DNA of 49,018 bases from Streptomyces sp. SolWspMP-5a-2 (GTDB lineage Bacteria; Actinomycetota; Actinomycetes; Streptomycetales; Streptomycetaceae). The translations under genes and the position numbers were made by a program. The number at the start of each line of letters is the position of its first letter. Position 1 is the first letter of the stretch. Of the stretch, positions 27,844 through 37,700 are shown one piece after another. Under the pieces are notes generated by a model. It searched no databases. It saw only the letters and a program-made list of their open reading frames with translations, and was not told where the DNA came from. Where the stretch lies: the NCBI RefSeq assembly GCF_900091845.1, contig NZ_FMCI01000400.1, forward strand, positions 1 through 49,018. Reading direction: 5' to 3'.

Positions 27844-28743
27844 GTGACGCAGTCCGCAGCACCACGGCGAGCCACCGCCCCCACCCCCGGCGACGCGTTC
27901 GACGTCCGCCCCGTCTCCGGCGCCCTCGGCGCCGAGGTGCGCGGCGTCGACCTGAACGAGATCACGGACGCGCAGTTCGACCGGATACACGCCCTCATGC
28001 TCGAACACCTCGTGCTGTTCTTCCCCGACCAGGAGAAACTGACCCCGAAGGCACACGTGGCGTTCGGCCGCCGCTTCGGCGAGGTCGAGGTCCACCCGTT
28101 CCTGCCCAAGCTGCCGGACCACCCCGAGATCACGGTGATCGAGCCCGACAAGGGCGGCAAGGCCGACGAGTGGCACATCGACGTCAGCTTCAGCCCCAGC
28201 CCGCCCATCGCCTCGATCCTCCACCTGATCACGTGTCCCCCCGCGGGCGGCGACACCATGTGGAGCAACCAGTACCGGGCCTACGAGACGCTGTCCCCCT
28301 CGTTCAAGGAGATGCTGGAGGGCCTCACCGCCGTCCACGTCCTGAAGATCCCGCCGGTCGTCGAGATGTCCGCCGAGCACCCCGTGGTCCGGATCCACCC
28401 GGTCACCGGCCACCGGTCCCTCTACGTCACCCGCATGTGGACCTCGCACATCCCGCAGCTCTCCCGGCAGGAGAGCGACGCCGTGCTCCAGCACCTCTTC
28501 GAGCACTCCGAGCAGCCGGCCTTCACCTGCCGCTACCGCTGGGACCCGCACACCGTGGCGCTCTGGGACAACCGGGTCACCCAGCACATGGCCATCAACG
28601 ACTACCAGGAGCACCGCCGCGGCCAGCGCGTCACCGTCAACGGCGACCTGCCCACCGGCGGCACCCCGGCCAAGCCCGAGTACCGGCGCAACGGCGACGA
28701 GCGCTACTACCCGCGCCGCGTCAACGCCCGCGTCGGCTACTGA
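27844..28743 (+). CDS. TauD/AtsK-family Fe(II)/2-oxoglutarate dioxygenase
   Basis: A 299-residue, full-length member of the taurine dioxygenase family. The metal triad is His and Asp in WHIDVSF (~residues 110-116) and the distal His in TQHMAINDY (~246-254). The 2-oxoglutarate Arg is in RGQRVTVNGD (~260-269). The family includes taurine and alkylsulfonate dioxygenases and the alkylsulfatase AtsK, which remove a sulfur group by hydroxylating the neighbouring carbon, as well as hydroxylases of other small molecules. The position directly after a sulfotransferase makes oxidation at or near a sulfated carbon attractive, but a plain hydroxylase is equally possible. GTG start with GAAGGAGA upstream. 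Confidence 0.9.
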   Translation: MTQSAAPRRATAPTPGDAFDVRPVSGALGAEVRGVDLNEITDAQFDRIHALMLEHLVLFFPDQEKLTPKAHVAFGRRFGEVEVHPFLPKLPDHPEITVIEPDKGGKADEWHIDVSFSPSPPIASILHLITCPPAGGDTMWSNQYRAYETLSPSFKEMLEGLTAVHVLKIPPVVEMSAEHPVVRIHPVTGHRSLYVTRMWTSHIPQLSRQESDAVLQHLFEHSEQPAFTCRYRWDPHTVALWDNRVTQHMAINDYQEHRRGQRVTVNGDLPTGGTPAKPEYRRNGDERYYPRRVNARVGY

Positions 28744-28785
28744 GGACGCACCCCGCCGCCCGCCCCGCCCGGCCGCGGGCACCGG

Positions 28786-28796
28786 CGTAACTGCGG
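28786..28796 (+). promoter_or_regulatory. Cluster operator copy 4, facing the dpg operon
   Basis: CGTAACTGCGG, 119 bp upstream of the dpgA start, in the 171-bp gap after the dioxygenase gene. It differs by one base from the core of copies 2 and 3. Confidence 0.55.
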
Positions 28797-28914
28797 CAAG
28801 CCCTGGTGCGGTGCGCCGGGCACTTCCCGAACATCGCTACCAGGCCGGGGCGAGACCGGACGGCCGCGCCCCGGTCCCGAGTCGGCCCCGGTCATGTGTC
28901 CTACGGAGGAAGAC

Positions 28915-30036
28915 GTGCGTGGAACCCAGCAACCGGCCGCCCCGCCGCCCGGGAACCGGCCCTCCCCGGCGGGCTCCCGGGCGCCGGGCATCGTCGGTGT
29001 CGGCACCGCCGTGCCGCCCTCGTCGTACACACAGCGCGAGATCCTCGACACCTTCGGCATCACCGACCCGAGGATCCGCTCGGTGTTCCTCGGCGGGGCC
29101 ATCACCCGCCGCAACCTCACCCTGCCCCCGACGGGTCCCGACGGGAGGCCCGCCGCGGAGTCCCAGGGCGACCTGCTGCGCAAACACACCGAGACCGGAC
29201 TGCGGATGGGCCGCGAGGCACTCGAACGCTGTCTGGCGGACGCCGGCGCGACCCTCGCGGACGTCCGCTACCTGTGCTGTGTCACCTCCACCGGACTCCT
29301 CACCCCCGGATTGTCCGCGTTGCTCATCCGGGACCTCGGCATCGAACGGTCCTGCCAGCGCCTGGACGTCGTCGGCATGGGCTGCAACGCGGGACTGAAC
29401 GCGCTCAACGCCGTCACGGGCTGGGCCGGGGGACATCCGGGCGAACTCGCCCTGATGGTCTGCGTGGAGGCGTGCTCCGCCGCCTACGTCTTCGACGGCA
29501 CCATGCGCTCCTCCGTCGTGAACAGCCTCTTCGGCGACGGCTCGGCGGCCGTCGCCGTCCGGGCCCCCGCACACCCGGGCGAGGACCCCGATCCGGCCCC
29601 CAGGCTGCTGGGCTTCACCAGCCACATCATCACCGAGGCCGTCGACGCGATGCGCTACGACTGGGACGACTCCCACGGCAAGTTCAGCTTCTACCTCGAC
29701 CCCGAGGTGCCCTACGTCGTCGGCGCCCACGCCGAGACCGCCGTGGAACGGCTGCTGGCGGGCACCGGACTGCGCCGCGACGACATCGCGCACTGGGTGG
29801 TGCACTCCGGCGGCAAGAAGGTCATCGACTCGGTCCGGGTCAACCTCGGCCTGTCCCGCCACGACGTGCGGCACACCACCGGAGTCCTGCGCGACCACGG
29901 CAACCTCTCCAGCGGCTCGTTCCTGTTCTCCTACGAGCGGCTGCGCGACGAGAAGGCGGCCGTGCCCGGGGACCTCGGGGTGCTGATGACGATGGGGCCA
30001 GGATCCACCATCGAGACGGCCCTGGTGGGCTGGTGA
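28915..30036 (+). CDS. dpgA: 3,5-dihydroxyphenylacetyl-CoA synthase, type III PKS
   Basis: A 373-residue chalcone-synthase-fold enzyme with the catalytic Cys in VVGMGCNAGLNAL, His in VVHSGGKKVID and Asn in GNLSSGSFLF. The family condenses four malonyl-CoA to 3,5-dihydroxyphenylacetyl-CoA, the first step to dihydroxyphenylglycine. The identity rests on the downstream order dpgB-dpgC-aminotransferase, the known Dpg operon. GTG 28915 is chosen over ATG 28894 because GGAGGA lies 4 nt upstream of it, whereas ATG 28894 has no ribosome site. Confidence 0.93.
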   Translation: MRGTQQPAAPPPGNRPSPAGSRAPGIVGVGTAVPPSSYTQREILDTFGITDPRIRSVFLGGAITRRNLTLPPTGPDGRPAAESQGDLLRKHTETGLRMGREALERCLADAGATLADVRYLCCVTSTGLLTPGLSALLIRDLGIERSCQRLDVVGMGCNAGLNALNAVTGWAGGHPGELALMVCVEACSAAYVFDGTMRSSVVNSLFGDGSAAVAVRAPAHPGEDPDPAPRLLGFTSHIITEAVDAMRYDWDDSHGKFSFYLDPEVPYVVGAHAETAVERLLAGTGLRRDDIAHWVVHSGGKKVIDSVRVNLGLSRHDVRHTTGVLRDHGNLSSGSFLFSYERLRDEKAAVPGDLGVLMTMGPGSTIETALVGW

Positions 30037-30056
30037 CGGAAGGAAACCCCGGCGAC

Positions 30057-30800
30057 ATGAGGACCGAGCCCGACCGCACGGGGCTGCCCGGCGGACTGGG
30101 AATCGTGGCCCGGCTGGACGGCGCGAGCCCGCTGCCCGAGCTGACCGCCACGCTGAACGCGGTGTGCGAGGAGGCCGAACAGCAGCGGGAACGCACCGTC
30201 GTCGTCCTGCGGTTCACGCACACCTCGCCGCAGACCCGCGAATGGCCCGCGGACGTGACCGTCCAGGAGGTCAACCGCTGGGAGCGCGCCGTCCGGCGCC
30301 TCGAACGGCTCGACAACGTCAACATCGCCGCCGCCCAGGGCACCTGCGGCGGCCCCGCCCTCGACCTGCTGCTCGCCGCGGACTTCCGGATCGGCACCCC
30401 CGACCTGCGGCTGATGCTGCCCATCAACGACGGGCACTTCTGGCCCGGCATGGCCCTCTACCGGCTCGTCCGCCACATCGGCCTGGCCCGCGCCCGCCGC
30501 ATCGTGCTGTGGGACTCCGCCATCACGCTCGCCACCGCCACCGAACTCGGCGTCGTCGACCAGGTCAGCGACGACCTGGACGAGGCCGTCCACACCGCGG
30601 CCGTGCTGCGCGGCCGGCTCTCCGACCGCGAGACCCGCATCCGCCGCCGCCTGCTGGAGGAGGCCGCCTCCGCCGAGTACGACGACGCCCTCGGCGCCCA
30701 CCTGGCCGCCTGCGACCGGGAACTGCGCCGCCTGCGCGCGGGCCGGGCCGACGGGGCGGCGGCCGCCCCCGTGGAGCTGGGGACGGAGGCGGGACGATGA
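30057..30800 (+). CDS. dpgB: DpgB, crotonase-fold helper of Dpg biosynthesis
   Basis: A 247-residue enoyl-CoA hydratase/isomerase-like protein. Recognisable parts are the CoA-fold segment VNIAAAQGTCGGPALDLLLAADFRI and the following LMLPINDGHFWPGMALYRLVRHIG. In glycopeptide clusters DpgB helps DpgA by promoting dehydration and aromatisation of the tetraketide. ATG 30057 lies 20 bp after dpgA, with GGAAGGA about 12 nt upstream; a GTG at 30033 overlapping the dpgA stop is the alternative. The stop overlaps the dpgC start by 4 bp, so translation is probably coupled. No DpgD homologue follows. Confidence 0.9.
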   Translation: MRTEPDRTGLPGGLGIVARLDGASPLPELTATLNAVCEEAEQQRERTVVVLRFTHTSPQTREWPADVTVQEVNRWERAVRRLERLDNVNIAAAQGTCGGPALDLLLAADFRIGTPDLRLMLPINDGHFWPGMALYRLVRHIGLARARRIVLWDSAITLATATELGVVDQVSDDLDEAVHTAAVLRGRLSDRETRIRRRLLEEAASAEYDDALGAHLAACDRELRRLRAGRADGAAAAPVELGTEAGR

Positions 30801-32167
30801 GCACCGATCCCTCCACCGCCGCTCCCGCCCTCGCCGTCCCCGACCCCACCGGCCACATCGGGACCGACGCCCGGCGGCTGGCCGGGCACGTCGCCGCGGC
30901 CGAACGCCGGCTCGCCGCACTGCCGCCGGTGCCCGACCGCACCCCCGAGGACCGGGACCGCGCCGCCGCGCTGCACGCGGACGCCAGGCTCGCCCGGCGC
31001 GCCTTCCTCGCCCGGCACACCGAGATCGTCTACGCGCTGCTCACCGACGGGACGACCCGCCGGGTGCGCCTGCCGGAGCTGGTCCGGGCCGCCGCCGAAC
31101 GGTTCCCCGGCCTGGTGCCCACCCCCGCCCAGATGGCGGCCGAGAGCCGCTGCGTCCAGGCCGGGAAGGAGGGCCGCGAGATCGACCAGGCCCTCTTCTG
31201 CGGCGCGGTGCTCCGCTCGCCCACCGCGGGCCGCCACCTCGTCGAGACCATGCTCCACCCCACCCCGCGCGCCCTCGCGCTCCTGGACACGTTCAGGGCG
31301 GCGGACCGGGTCGAGCTGGACACGGTCCTCGTCGAGCGCCGCGGCACCGCGGGACACGTCGAGTTCCGCAACACCGCGCGCCTCAACAGCGAGGACGCCC
31401 GGCTCGTCGCCGACCTCGACACCGCCGTCGACCTCGTCCTGCTCGACGACCGGATCAGGGTCGGCGTCCTGCGCGGCGGTGTCGTCGACCACCCCGCCTA
31501 TCGGGGTCGACGCGTCTTCAGCGCGGGCGTCAACCTCACCGATCTGCGCGACGGCCGGATCCCCTTCGTCGAGTTCCTCCTCGGCCGCGAACTCGGCTAC
31601 GTCAACAAGATGCTGCGCGGCCTGCTCACCGACCCGGCGCCCGGTGCCTGGAGCGAACGCGGCGTCGCCAAGCCGTGGATCGGCGCGGTCGACACCTTCG
31701 CCATCGGCGGCGGCATGCAGCTCCTGCTCGTCCTCGACCACGTCGTCGCCGAGGAGGACTCCTACGTCAGCCTGCCCGCCGCCGAGGAGGGCATCGTGCC
31801 GGGACTCGGCAACCTGCGGCTGACCCGGCTGACCGGGGCCCGCCTCGCCCGGCAGGTCGTCCTCGGCGGCCGCAGAATACGCGCCACCGACCCGGACGCC
31901 CGGCTGATCTGTGACGACGTCGTGCCCGCCGACCGCATGGACGACGCCATCGACACCGCGGTGACCGCCCTGTCCGCCCCCGCCGTCGCCGCCAACCGGC
32001 ACATGCTCACTGTCGCCGAGGAACCCCTGGACCACTTCCGCGCCTACCTCGCGGAGTTCGCCGTCGCCCAGGCGCACCGCACCTACGCCCCCGACGTCCT
32101 CGACAAGGTCGAACGCCGCTGGCGGGAACGCGAGCGGCGCCGCGCCGCGGGACGGACCCAGCCGTGA
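30797..32167 (+). CDS. dpgC: 3,5-dihydroxyphenylacetyl-CoA 1,2-dioxygenase
   Basis: A 456-residue protein with an N-terminal helical domain and a C-terminal crotonase domain. Matching segments are VFSAGVNLTDLRDGRIPF, KPWIGAVDTFAIGGGMQ and SLPAAEEGIVPGLGNLRLTR. DpgC is a cofactor-free, metal-free oxygenase that turns 3,5-dihydroxyphenylacetyl-CoA into 3,5-dihydroxyphenylglyoxylate. It overlaps dpgB (ATGA) and the following aminotransferase (GTGA) by 4 bp each. The length is close to that of characterised DpgC enzymes. Confidence 0.93.
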   Translation: MSTDPSTAAPALAVPDPTGHIGTDARRLAGHVAAAERRLAALPPVPDRTPEDRDRAAALHADARLARRAFLARHTEIVYALLTDGTTRRVRLPELVRAAAERFPGLVPTPAQMAAESRCVQAGKEGREIDQALFCGAVLRSPTAGRHLVETMLHPTPRALALLDTFRAADRVELDTVLVERRGTAGHVEFRNTARLNSEDARLVADLDTAVDLVLLDDRIRVGVLRGGVVDHPAYRGRRVFSAGVNLTDLRDGRIPFVEFLLGRELGYVNKMLRGLLTDPAPGAWSERGVAKPWIGAVDTFAIGGGMQLLLVLDHVVAEEDSYVSLPAAEEGIVPGLGNLRLTRLTGARLARQVVLGGRRIRATDPDARLICDDVVPADRMDDAIDTAVTALSAPAVAANRHMLTVAEEPLDHFRAYLAEFAVAQAHRTYAPDVLDKVERRWRERERRRAAGRTQP

Positions 32168-33465
32168 CCGACACGACCGACCTGGACGCCCGGCACCTCC
32201 ACGGCTCGCTCCAGGACCCCGTCCTGGGCACCATCGGATTCCTCAACGAGGTGATGAGCCGGCACCCCGACGCCATCTCCTTCGCCCCCGGCGCCCCCCA
32301 CCCCGATTTCGTCCAGGGCCTGGACCCGCGCGCCCTGACCGACCGCTTCCTCCGCCACCTGCGCACCGACCACGGCCTCGATCCGGCCCGCGCCGAACGC
32401 ACGCTCTACGAGTACGGTCCCGCACGCGGCCTCATCAACGACCTCGTGGCCCGAGCACTCGCCGCCGATCAGGGCATCCACGCCGCACCCCGCGAGATCG
32501 TCATCACGGTCGGCGCCCAGGAGGCGATGCTGCTCACCCTGCGGGCCCTGTGCCGCGACGACCGGGACGTCCTCGCCGTGGCCGACCCCTGCTACGCCGG
32601 CATCGTCGGCGCGGCACGCCTGCTCGACATCCCCGTGCTCCCGGTCCCCGAAGGACCCGGCGGAATCGACCTCGACCGCCTTACCCGGCACTGCCGTGAG
32701 GCCCGCGCGGCAGGCCGCCGCGTCCGCGCCTGCTACGTCGCCCCCGACTTCTCCAACCCGGGCGGCGTGCGGATGACCCTCGCCGCCCGCCACCGCCTGC
32801 TCGACCTCGCCGCCCGCGAGGACCTGCTGCTCATCGAGGACAACGCCTACGGATTCACCGCCCCCGAGGACGACACCCGCCCCGGCCTGAAGGCGCTGGA
32901 CACCACCCGCCGCGTCGTCCACGTCGGCACCTTCGCCAAGGTCGGCTTCCCCGGCGCCAGGGTCGGCTACGCCGTCGCCGACCAGCGGGTGCGGCACGCC
33001 GGCGGCGTACGTCCGCTCGCCGCGGAACTCGCCGACCTCAAGAGCATGGTCACCGTCAACACCCCGGCCCTCAGCCAGGCGGTCGTCGGCGGCCTCCTCC
33101 TGGAACACGGCGGCTCGCTGACCGCCCTGGCCCGCGGCAAGGCCGAGCGCTACCGCGACAACCTCGCCCACCTGTCCGACGCCCTCCGGCGGCACCTGGG
33201 CGACGGCATGCCGCCGGGCGTCGTCGCGCACCGCCCGGCGGGCGGCTTCTTCGTCCGCGTCGACCTGCCGGTCCCCGCGGACCTCGCACTCCTGGAGGTG
33301 TCGGCCGACCGGTACGGCGTCCTGTGGGCCCCGATGCGCCACTTCTCCCTCACCGACCGCGGCGACCGGCAGATCCGGCTCTCCTGCAGCTACCTCGACC
33401 CCGAGCGGATCGAGACCGGCGTCCGACGGCTCGCGGACTTCCTCAGGAAGGAGACCGGGGGATGA
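32164..33465 (+). CDS. PLP-dependent aminotransferase for dihydroxyphenylglycine (HpgT/PgaT-like)
   Basis: A 433-residue fold-type I aminotransferase with the PLP Lys in GTFAKVGFPGARVGY and the Asn and Asp/Tyr of PDFSNPGG and EDNAYGF. It lacks the winged-helix N terminus of MocR regulators. As the last gene of the dpg operon it should transaminate dihydroxyphenylglyoxylate to L-Dpg, often with tyrosine as amino donor in this family. Translation is coupled to dpgC by a GTGA overlap. Confidence 0.9.
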   Translation: MTDTTDLDARHLHGSLQDPVLGTIGFLNEVMSRHPDAISFAPGAPHPDFVQGLDPRALTDRFLRHLRTDHGLDPARAERTLYEYGPARGLINDLVARALAADQGIHAAPREIVITVGAQEAMLLTLRALCRDDRDVLAVADPCYAGIVGAARLLDIPVLPVPEGPGGIDLDRLTRHCREARAAGRRVRACYVAPDFSNPGGVRMTLAARHRLLDLAAREDLLLIEDNAYGFTAPEDDTRPGLKALDTTRRVVHVGTFAKVGFPGARVGYAVADQRVRHAGGVRPLAAELADLKSMVTVNTPALSQAVVGGLLLEHGGSLTALARGKAERYRDNLAHLSDALRRHLGDGMPPGVVAHRPAGGFFVRVDLPVPADLALLEVSADRYGVLWAPMRHFSLTDRGDRQIRLSCSYLDPERIETGVRRLADFLRKETGG

Positions 33466-33547
33466 GCACCGGCCCCGCACCGCGCGCCGCCCCCCGGTCA
33501 CCGGCCACACCGTGCCCGCGTCCCGTCCCCCACGAAAGGCCCCGCCG

Positions 33548-34696
33548 ATGCGCCTGAACAGCTACGACGACTTCACTCCGCTGAAGGAGATCGTCCTCGG
33601 CTCCGCGGACGGCTACCGCGACCGGGTGCGCGACATGTCCTTCGACATGTTCATCAGCGACAACCTGTCCGGCGCCCGCGGGTACTACCCCTCCCTCTCC
33701 ACCTGGCGGGACAGCGAGGAACGCCGCCATCGCAACGACCCCGACCGGCTGGCGCTGCGGTCGCGGTTCCTCGACGAGATGATCGAGGACGTCGAGGGCA
33801 TCGCCGACCGGCTCACCGAGCACGGCATCACCGTGCACCGCCCCCTGCCGCTCCCGCCCGGCCTGACGGCGGTCGCCACCCCCTCCTTCGGAGCCGCCGT
33901 CACCCCGCCGCTCAACCTCCGCGACAACACCCTCATCCTCGGCGACGAGATCATCGAGACCCCGCCGACCCTGCGCGACCGCTACTTCGAGACCCAGTTC
34001 CTCAAACCGGTCTTCCTCGACTACTTCCGCGCGGGCGCCCGCTGGACGACCATGCCGCGCCCGATGATGACCGACCACTCCTTCGACCCGGCCAACGTCG
34101 ACATCGCCGCCCCGAACATCGAGGCCCCCCTCCAGCCGCGGGACTCGCCCCTCGACGTCGGCCTGGAGCCCATGATCGACGGCGCCAACTGCCTGCGCCT
34201 GGGCCGCGACCTGATCGTCAACGTCTCCAACCCCAACCACGCCCTCGCCTTCGACTGGCTCGAACGCCACCTCGACGGACGCTTCCGCGTGCACCGCATG
34301 GAGAAGCTGACCCAGAGCCACATCGACTCCGTCGTCGTCCCGCTGCGCCCCGGCACCCTGCTGCTGCGCGACGCCGGCGTCCTGGACTACCTCCCCGAGG
34401 CGCTGCGCGGCTGGGACGTCGTCGTACCGCCCCCGCCCGGCATCGACGACTACCCCCAGTACGAGAACGACGACCCGATCCCGGCCAGCCCCTACATCGA
34501 CCTGAACGTGCTGTCCCTCGACGAGGACACCGTCATGGTCAACGACGCCTGCAAGACCCTCGTCGCCACCCTGGAGCAGCACGGCTTCACCGTCGTCCCG
34601 GTCCGGCACCGTCACCGGCGCCTGTTCGGCGGCGGCTTCCACTGCTTCACCCTGGACACGGTGCGCACCGGGGGCGCCGAGGACTACCTCGCCTGA
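33548..34696 (+). CDS. Glycine/inosamine-type amidinotransferase
   Basis: A 382-residue L-arginine:amine amidinotransferase of the AGAT/StrB1/CyrA family. The catalytic Asp lies in MIDGANCLRLGRDLI, the His in SHIDSVVVPLRPG and the nucleophile Cys in FGGGFHCFTLDTVR, so it looks active. It moves the amidino group of arginine to an amine and yields a guanidino compound and ornithine. ATG 33548 follows GAAAGG at 9 nt. It sits between the dpg operon and the free A-T-TauD gene, so the acceptor may be a cluster amino acid (DABA, Dpg or a PKS starter amine). I do not know of a guanidine in the totopotensamide-type product this cluster otherwise suggests. Confidence 0.92.
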   Translation: MRLNSYDDFTPLKEIVLGSADGYRDRVRDMSFDMFISDNLSGARGYYPSLSTWRDSEERRHRNDPDRLALRSRFLDEMIEDVEGIADRLTEHGITVHRPLPLPPGLTAVATPSFGAAVTPPLNLRDNTLILGDEIIETPPTLRDRYFETQFLKPVFLDYFRAGARWTTMPRPMMTDHSFDPANVDIAAPNIEAPLQPRDSPLDVGLEPMIDGANCLRLGRDLIVNVSNPNHALAFDWLERHLDGRFRVHRMEKLTQSHIDSVVVPLRPGTLLLRDAGVLDYLPEALRGWDVVVPPPPGIDDYPQYENDDPIPASPYIDLNVLSLDEDTVMVNDACKTLVATLEQHGFTVVPVRHRHRRLFGGGFHCFTLDTVRTGGAEDYLA

Positions 34697-34754
34697 CCGC
34701 ACGGGCCCGTCCGGCCGCCCCCGAGCCGACCCACCGACCAGCAGGAGCCTGACC

Positions 34755-37700
34755 ATGCAGGAAGCAGCACCCCACCGGGCCGACCCGGAGCGCACGGCGT
34801 CCCGGGCACCGTCGGACGCCGTCGCCGCGCTGGCCGACGGGTGCGGGACGGACACCGAGTCGGTGCGGCTCGCCGCGCGGCTGAAGGTCGCCTCGGTGAT
34901 GCTGGGCGTGCCCACCACCCCGCCCGACGCCACCTGGCGGGAGCTGGTGCGTCACGTGTCCACCGCCGCCGGGCGCGAGGAGGCCCGGGAGAGCTGGGCC
35001 GGTGCCGGCGCGCAGTCCGGCGCGGAGCCCGAGCGGCTGGACCGCTACGCCCTGCGCGCCCTGCACCTGATGACCGCGGAGCCCGACGCGCCGCACACCC
35101 GGCACGGCCTGCTCACGCAGGACGAGACGGACGCCGTCGTCGCCGCGGGCGCGGGCCCCGTACGACCGCTGCCCGGACGCCGCTTCCACGAACTGTTCGA
35201 GGAGCGCGTGCGCCGCCACCCCGACGCCGTCGCCGTCGTCCACGGCACCACCACGCTCACCTACCGTCGCCTCAACGAGGAGGCCAACAAGATCGCCTGG
35301 GCGCTGCTCGGGCAGGGCCTGGCCCCCGAGGAGGTGGTCGCGGTCGTCACCGAGCGCCACGCGCGCTGGCCCGCCGCCGTGCTCGGCGTGCTCAAGGCGG
35401 GCGGCTGCTACCTGCCCCTGGAGCCGGGGTTCCCCGCCTCGCGCATGGCCGGGATCCTCACCCGCAGCGACTGCCACCGGGTGCTGTCCGACTCCGCGGT
35501 GCCGTCCCTGGACGACGCCCTGCGCGACCGCGACACGATCGTGCGGATGTCCGTCGAGGACCTCGTCCGGGGCGAAGGACCCACCCATGACCCCGGCGTC
35601 CCGGTGACCGGCGACCAACTGGCGTACGTCTACTTCACCTCGGGCTCCACCGGCGAGCCCAAGGGCGCGATGTGCGAGCACGACGGCTTCCTCAACCACC
35701 TCTACGCCAAGATCGAGGACCTCGGGGTCCAGGACGGCGACACCGTCGCGCAGACCGCGCCGCAGTGCTTCGACATCTCCCTGTGGCAGCTCGTCTCGCC
35801 CCTCCTCATCGGCGGCCGCACCCTGCTGGTCGAGCAGGCGAACATCCTCGACGTGCGCCGCTTCCTCGACCTGATGAACCAGCACGGCGTGCAGGTCGCC
35901 CAACTGGTGCCGACCTACCTCGAACTCCTCCTCGCCGAGACCACCGACGGCCGCGCCGCGCTGCCGCACCTGCGGGTCATGGCCGTGACGGGAGAGGCGC
36001 TGAAGAAGGAACTGGTGCGCCGCTGGTTCGAGACCTTCCCCGGCGTCCCGCTCGTCAACTGCTACGGGCTCACCGAGGTCAGCGACGAGTCCCACCACGG
36101 CGTCATGCACGCCGTGCCCGACCACCACTCCGTGCCGCTCGGCGCCACCATCCGCAACGCCCGCGCCTACCTCATGGACGACCGGCTCCACCTGGTGCCC
36201 GACGGCGCGCCCGGCGAGATCGTCATCGCCGGGGTGCCGGTCGGCCGCGGCTACCTCAACGACCCCGACCGCACCGCCGCCGTCTACGGCCGCGACCCGC
36301 ACCGGCCGGGCGAACGCCTCTACCGCTCGGGCGACTTCGGCCGCCGCCTGCCCACCGGGGAACTGGCGTACCTCGGCCGCCGCGACGCCCAGGTGAAGAT
36401 CAGCGGCTTCCGCATCGAGATCGGCGAGATCGAGGACCGGCTCCTGCAGGTGCCCGGCGTCCGCGACGGCGCCGTCGTCGTCGCGGGCACCGACGACGAG
36501 GCCCAGCTCGTGGCCTACTACACGGACGAGGACGCCCCGGGCGCCGCGGAGGTCGCCCGGCACCTCGGCGCCTCCCTGCCCGACTACATGGTGCCGCCCC
36601 GGCTCCACCGGGCGCGCGAACTGCCCCTGTCCGCCAACGGCAAGATCGACAAGATCGCCCTCAGGGCCCGCGCCCGCGCCACCGGCGCCGACGGCACCGT
36701 CGCCGCGCCGCTCAGCACCGCCACCGAACACCGGGTCGCCGCCGTGTGGGCACGCCTGCTGCGGGTGCCCGAGCAGCGCATCGGACGCGACTCCAGGTTC
36801 ACCGACCTCGGCGGCACCTCGCTCACCGCGATCCGCCTCGCGATCGCCCTCGACCGGCAGGTGAGCGTCGCCGAACTGCGCACCACGCCCACCGTCGCCG
36901 ACGTCGCGGCTCTGCTCGACCGCACGTCCGCCCCCGCTCCGGCCGCCGCGAGCCCCCGCCCGGCCCCCGGTCCGCCCACCCCCGCCGAAGGCCCGGCCCC
37001 GCTGCGGATCCTCGACACCGGCACCGGGGGCGCCGACCCCGCGGCCCGCGCCACCGCGCACCGGGACGCGGCCCTGACCGCACTCGCCGGGTCCGGCGCC
37101 GTCCTGCTGCGCGGCCTCGACATCCGCGACCCCGCCGACGTCGCCGCCGTCGCCGCCGCGCTCGGCATCGAGCCGATGACCGAACGGGAGGGCTTCGCAC
37201 CCCGCACGACCCTCGCGCCGGGCGTCCACTCCGCCAGCCACTGGCCGGCCGCGGACCCGATGTGCATGCACCACGAACTGAGCCACGCCGCCACCGTCCC
37301 CGGCACCCTCCTCTTCGCCTGCCTCACCGCACCGGACAGCGGAGGCCGCACCACCGTCGCCGACTCCCAGCAGGTGCTCGCCGCCCTGCCGCCCGACCTG
37401 ACGGCCCGCTTCGCCGAGCACGGCTGGCTGCTGCGCCGCATGTACCACGACGTCGGCCTCGCCTGGCCCGATGCGTTCGGCAGCACCGACCGCGCCCAAG
37501 TCGACGCCTACTGCGCCGGAGCCCACATCGAGCACACCTGGCTCTCCGACGACCGGCTCCTGACCCGCCAGCGCCGCGCCGCCGTGGTCGCCCACCCCCG
37601 CACCGGAGCACCCGGCTGGTTCAACCAGATCGCCTTCCTCAACGGCCGCACCACGGACCCGGAGATCCGCGAGTACCTCACCGACGTCTACGGCCCCGAC

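Noticed and set aside
28894..28914. ATG 28894 as the dpgA start
   Set aside because: It has no ribosome site, and GGAGGA at 28905-28910 serves GTG 28915. The extra seven residues are not family-like.
32164..33465. MocR-type transcription regulator
   Set aside because: It has no winged-helix domain. The protein starts directly with the aminotransferase fold and is translationally coupled to dpgC.
33462..33557. Small frame starting ATG 33462 between the aminotransferase and amidinotransferase genes
   Set aside because: It is Pro/Arg-rich, has no homologue that I recognise, has no ribosome site of its own and runs into the amidinotransferase start.
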